Source: Akkermansiaceae bacterium
Lineage (GTDB): Bacteria > Verrucomicrobiota > Verrucomicrobiia > Verrucomicrobiales > Akkermansiaceae
Direction: 5' to 3'
Assembly (NCBI GenBank): GCA_903826205.1
Contig: CAIKDP010000348.1
Coordinates: 1 to 33,731, forward strand
DNA: 33,731 bases
Made by a program: the position numbers and the translations under genes
The notes under the pieces: model-generated
Databases searched by the model: none
Seen by the model: only the letters and a program-made list of their open reading frames with translations
What the model was told of the DNA's origin: nothing
Shown here: positions 32,182 through 33,731 of the stretch, piece after piece
Layout of the letters: each line of letters begins with the position of its first letter
How positions within the stretch are numbered: position 1 is the stretch's first letter

Positions 32182-32739
32182 ATGTCCCTTGTGCTTGCCT
32201 CTGCCTCCCCGCGCCGCCGCGATTTGCTCACCCGCGCCGGCCTCGAATTTGAAGTGGTGGTTTCCCCCGCCGAGGAGATTCATGACCCGGCCATGCCCCC
32301 GGACCGCTTGTGTGAGGGCAATGCCTGGCTCAAAGCCGCGGCCGTGGCCCACCTCCACCCGCAGGCCACCATCATCGCCGCGGACACTTTGGTTTTCATC
32401 GATGCCGACGCCCTCGGCAAACCCGCCGACATGGCCGAGGCGCGGGCGATGTTGCGGCGCTTGTCGGGCCGCACCCACACGGTCTGCACGGGCGTTTGCG
32501 TGATGCGCCCGGGTGGGGAAACCCTAACATTTCACGAACTCAGCGAGGTGCTGTTCCGGCCCTTGGATGACGCCGCCATCGACGCCTATTTCCAACTCGT
32601 CGATCCCCTCGACAAAGCCGGCGCCTACGGCATCCAGGAACATGGCGAGTGGATCGTGGAGGAAATCCGCGGCAGCTTCGAAAATGTCATGGGTCTGCCC
32701 CTCGCCAGGTTGTTGGAAGTGCTGGCCTCTGACCTCTGA
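32182..32739 (+). CDS. maf: Maf family nucleoside triphosphate pyrophosphatase
   Basis: 185 residues. Maf proteins hydrolyse nucleoside triphosphates (dTTP/UTP or modified pyrimidines) to monophosphate and pyrophosphate. Motifs: LASASPRRRDLL, VVSPAEE, IIAADTLVFID, LGKPADMAEA, LSGRTHTVCTGV, and DKAGAYGIQEHGEW, which fits the YhdE-like branch. The ATG at 32182 was chosen since MSLVLASASPRR is the canonical start. The last codons (TCT GAC CTC TGA) are inside the heptamer array that begins at 32728, so the repeat supplies the C-terminal SDL and the stop. apt follows across the array. Confidence 0.92.
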   Translation: MSLVLASASPRRRDLLTRAGLEFEVVVSPAEEIHDPAMPPDRLCEGNAWLKAAAVAHLHPQATIIAADTLVFIDADALGKPADMAEARAMLRRLSGRTHTVCTGVCVMRPGGETLTFHELSEVLFRPLDDAAIDAYFQLVDPLDKAGAYGIQEHGEWIVEEIRGSFENVMGLPLARLLEVLASDL

Positions 32740-32846
32740 CCTCTGACCTCTGACCTCTGACCTCTGACCTCTGACCTCTGACCTCTGACCTCTGACCTCT
32801 GACCTCTGACCTCTGACCTCTGACCTCTGACCTCTGACCTCTGACC
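32728..32846. repeat. Array of 17 perfect TCTGACC heptamers between maf and apt
   Basis: 119 bp made of 17 identical 7-bp units, from the maf stop to 2 bp before the apt ATG. Because 7 is not a multiple of 3, forward translation meets TGA in every frame, while the reverse strand is open in all frames. It is the same unit as the three copies at 1056-1076. Perfect identity suggests active expansion or recent origin. Confidence 0.95.
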
Positions 32847-32848
32847 CC

Positions 32849-33367
32849 ATGCCCGCCACCCTCCGCGCCGCCATCCGAGACATAGTGGATTTTCCCCAAC
32901 CGGGGATCGTATTTAAGGACATCACCCCGATTCTAGCCGATGGGGCGTTGTTCCACGAGGCCGTCAGCCGGCTCTGCGAGACGACCGGGGGAGCCAGGAT
33001 TGACAAGGTGGTGGGGATTGACGCCCGTGGCTTCATCTTTGCCGCGGCCGTGGCCGATCGCCTTGGGGTGGGCTTTGTCCCGGTGCGCAAGCAGGGCAAG
33101 CTGCCATGGAAAACCCGCCAGGCGGCCTATTCGCTCGAATATGGCGAGTCGATTGTGGAGATTCATGAAGATGCCGTGAAGCCCGGTGAATCGGTCCTGC
33201 TGGTGGATGATCTGTTAGCCACGGGCGGCACCGCCGCCGCCGCGGTCCAACTTCTCAATGATCTCGGTGCCCACCTGATTGGCATATCGTTTCTCATCGA
33301 ACTCGCCTTCCTGAAGGGCCGCGCCAAGCTCGCGCCGTATCCCGTCCACGCCATTCTCACTTACTAA
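32849..33367 (+). CDS. apt: Adenine phosphoribosyltransferase
   Basis: 172 residues. Apt converts adenine and PRPP to AMP in purine salvage. Standard marks are DFPQPGIVFKDITPIL at the start, GIDARGFIFA, RKQGKLPWKT, and the PRPP loop VLLVDDLLATGGTA. Length is typical. The ATG at 32849 lies 2 bp after a 17-unit heptamer array, so no Shine-Dalgarno sequence is possible; translation may rely on coupling to maf, on an unstructured leader, or on a transcript starting in or near the array. Array length could affect expression. It is followed by a probable pgi on the same strand. Confidence 0.95.
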   Translation: MPATLRAAIRDIVDFPQPGIVFKDITPILADGALFHEAVSRLCETTGGARIDKVVGIDARGFIFAAAVADRLGVGFVPVRKQGKLPWKTRQAAYSLEYGESIVEIHEDAVKPGESVLLVDDLLATGGTAAAAVQLLNDLGAHLIGISFLIELAFLKGRAKLAPYPVHAILTY

Positions 33368-33420
33368 CTTTTTCACCTGCTCACTTCTTTACTTGCTAAC
33401 ATACTAACACAACCGCCCTC
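33368..33420. other. Short gap with repeated TACTAAC-like sequences
   Basis: 53 bp between apt and the next gene. TTACTAAC (33361-33368, overlapping the apt end), TTGCTAAC (33393-33400) and ATACTAAC (33401-33408) are similar 8-mers, each containing the CTAAC oligomer common in this window. It ends in a pyrimidine-rich stretch before the ATG at 33421. No hairpin. Confidence 0.45.
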
Positions 33421-33731
33421 ATGTCCTGGCAATCCTACAACCAACAACTCCTTCGTTACCCGCGCCTCGGATTTTCGCTCGATCTGTCCCTCATGGCCAT
33501 GGAACCCGGGCAAGTGTCCGCGCTTGAGCCGCGGATTGCCCGAGCCTTTGCGGATATGGCGGCGCTTGAGGCCGGGGCCATCGCCAACCCGGATGAAGGC
33601 CGCATGGTCGGCCACTATTGGTTGCGCAATCCCGCACTGGCCCCCACGCCTGAACTCAAACAAGCCATCAGCGCCCCGTTGGCGGCACTCAAGGCCTTCG
33701 CCAGCGCTGTTCTATCAGGAAAAATCACCAC
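33421..33731 (+). CDS. pgi: Probable glucose-6-phosphate isomerase (5' part, cut by window end)
   Basis: Only 103 residues are visible. The segment LEAGAIANPDEGRMVGHYWL followed by RNPALAPTP matches the N-terminal part of a verrucomicrobial-type glucose-6-phosphate isomerase, where 'G.iANPDE.RmVGHYWLR.p.LAP' is conserved near the start. The beginning (MSWQSYNQQLLRYPRLGFSLDL) is also consistent. The sugar-binding and catalytic motifs lie beyond the window, so the assignment rests on this one block. The ATG at 33421 follows CCGCCCTC and has no Shine-Dalgarno sequence. Confidence 0.65.
   Translation, partial: MSWQSYNQQLLRYPRLGFSLDLSLMAMEPGQVSALEPRIARAFADMAALEAGAIANPDEGRMVGHYWLRNPALAPTPELKQAISAPLAALKAFASAVLSGKIT

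Noticed and set aside
32524-33099. Minus-strand frame with a repeated SEVRGQR peptide
   Set aside because: Artefact of the TCTGACC array read in reverse, flanked by antisense of maf and apt.

Overview
The window looks like chromosomal DNA of a GC-rich, LPS-bearing member of the Verrucomicrobiota. The signs are a Verru_Chthon cassette protein A-type pseudopilin, a hypothetical protein of a kind I know mainly from the PVC superphylum, lipid A and LPS-transport genes (lpxA, an LptF/LptG permease), a GH95 fucosidase, an SHD1-like/CAP secreted protein, and intergenic heptanucleotide arrays and palindromic repeats. No rRNA, tRNA, CRISPR, prophage or intact transposon was found.

Layout. From 0.2 to 10.3 kb everything reads on the minus strand: a winged-helix regulator, a PVC-type hypothetical gene in an operon with an LptF/G permease, lpxA, a 1,222-residue pseudopilin-like protein and a periplasmic GH95 enzyme. 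From 10.6 to 12.1 kb two plus-strand genes overlap or nearly abut (SDR oxidoreductase, lipoprotein). From 12.1 to 17.3 kb the strand is minus again: Uma2-type nuclease, tyrS, an exported alpha/beta hydrolase, lnt. From 17.4 to 24.1 kb the region is mixed: SHD1-CAP secreted protein, DEDDy exonuclease, small membrane protein, a compact feoA-feoB-Cys-rich operon, a membrane-anchored hypothetical, thiH. From 24.1 to 26.4 kb two gene-poor, remnant-rich stretches surround dprA. From 26.4 to 29.1 kb are minus-strand housekeeping genes (CNNM/CorC transporter, FmdB zinc ribbon, rpsN, coaC). From 29.3 kb to the end the strand is plus: Tat-exported TIM-barrel protein, membrane rhodanese, GH5 glycosidase, vapC remnant, maf, apt and the start of a probable pgi.

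Themes. lpxA, the LptF/G permease and lnt serve the outer membrane; feoA/feoB and the Cys-rich protein serve ferrous iron uptake; GH95 and GH5 enzymes serve polysaccharide use. The other genes are mostly single housekeeping or hypothetical genes.

The most interesting material is not protein-coding. (1) A dispersed family of paired palindromes (10.4, 15.8 and 30.5 kb) keeps a constant core, ACATTCYTGT or its complement, while the flanking stems change sequence but remain self-complementary; a remnant of a REP-associated (Y1) transposase lies in the same window. (2) Three different 7-bp units form tandem arrays or short runs, and one of them supplies the stop codon of two unrelated genes and touches the apt start codon. 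(3) The oligomer TTGTTAG/GTTAGAT is strikingly common in both strands and several reading frames, while other TTA contexts are scarce. (4) Most start codons lack a Shine-Dalgarno sequence, and many follow a pyrimidine-rich stretch. All counts were made by eye.
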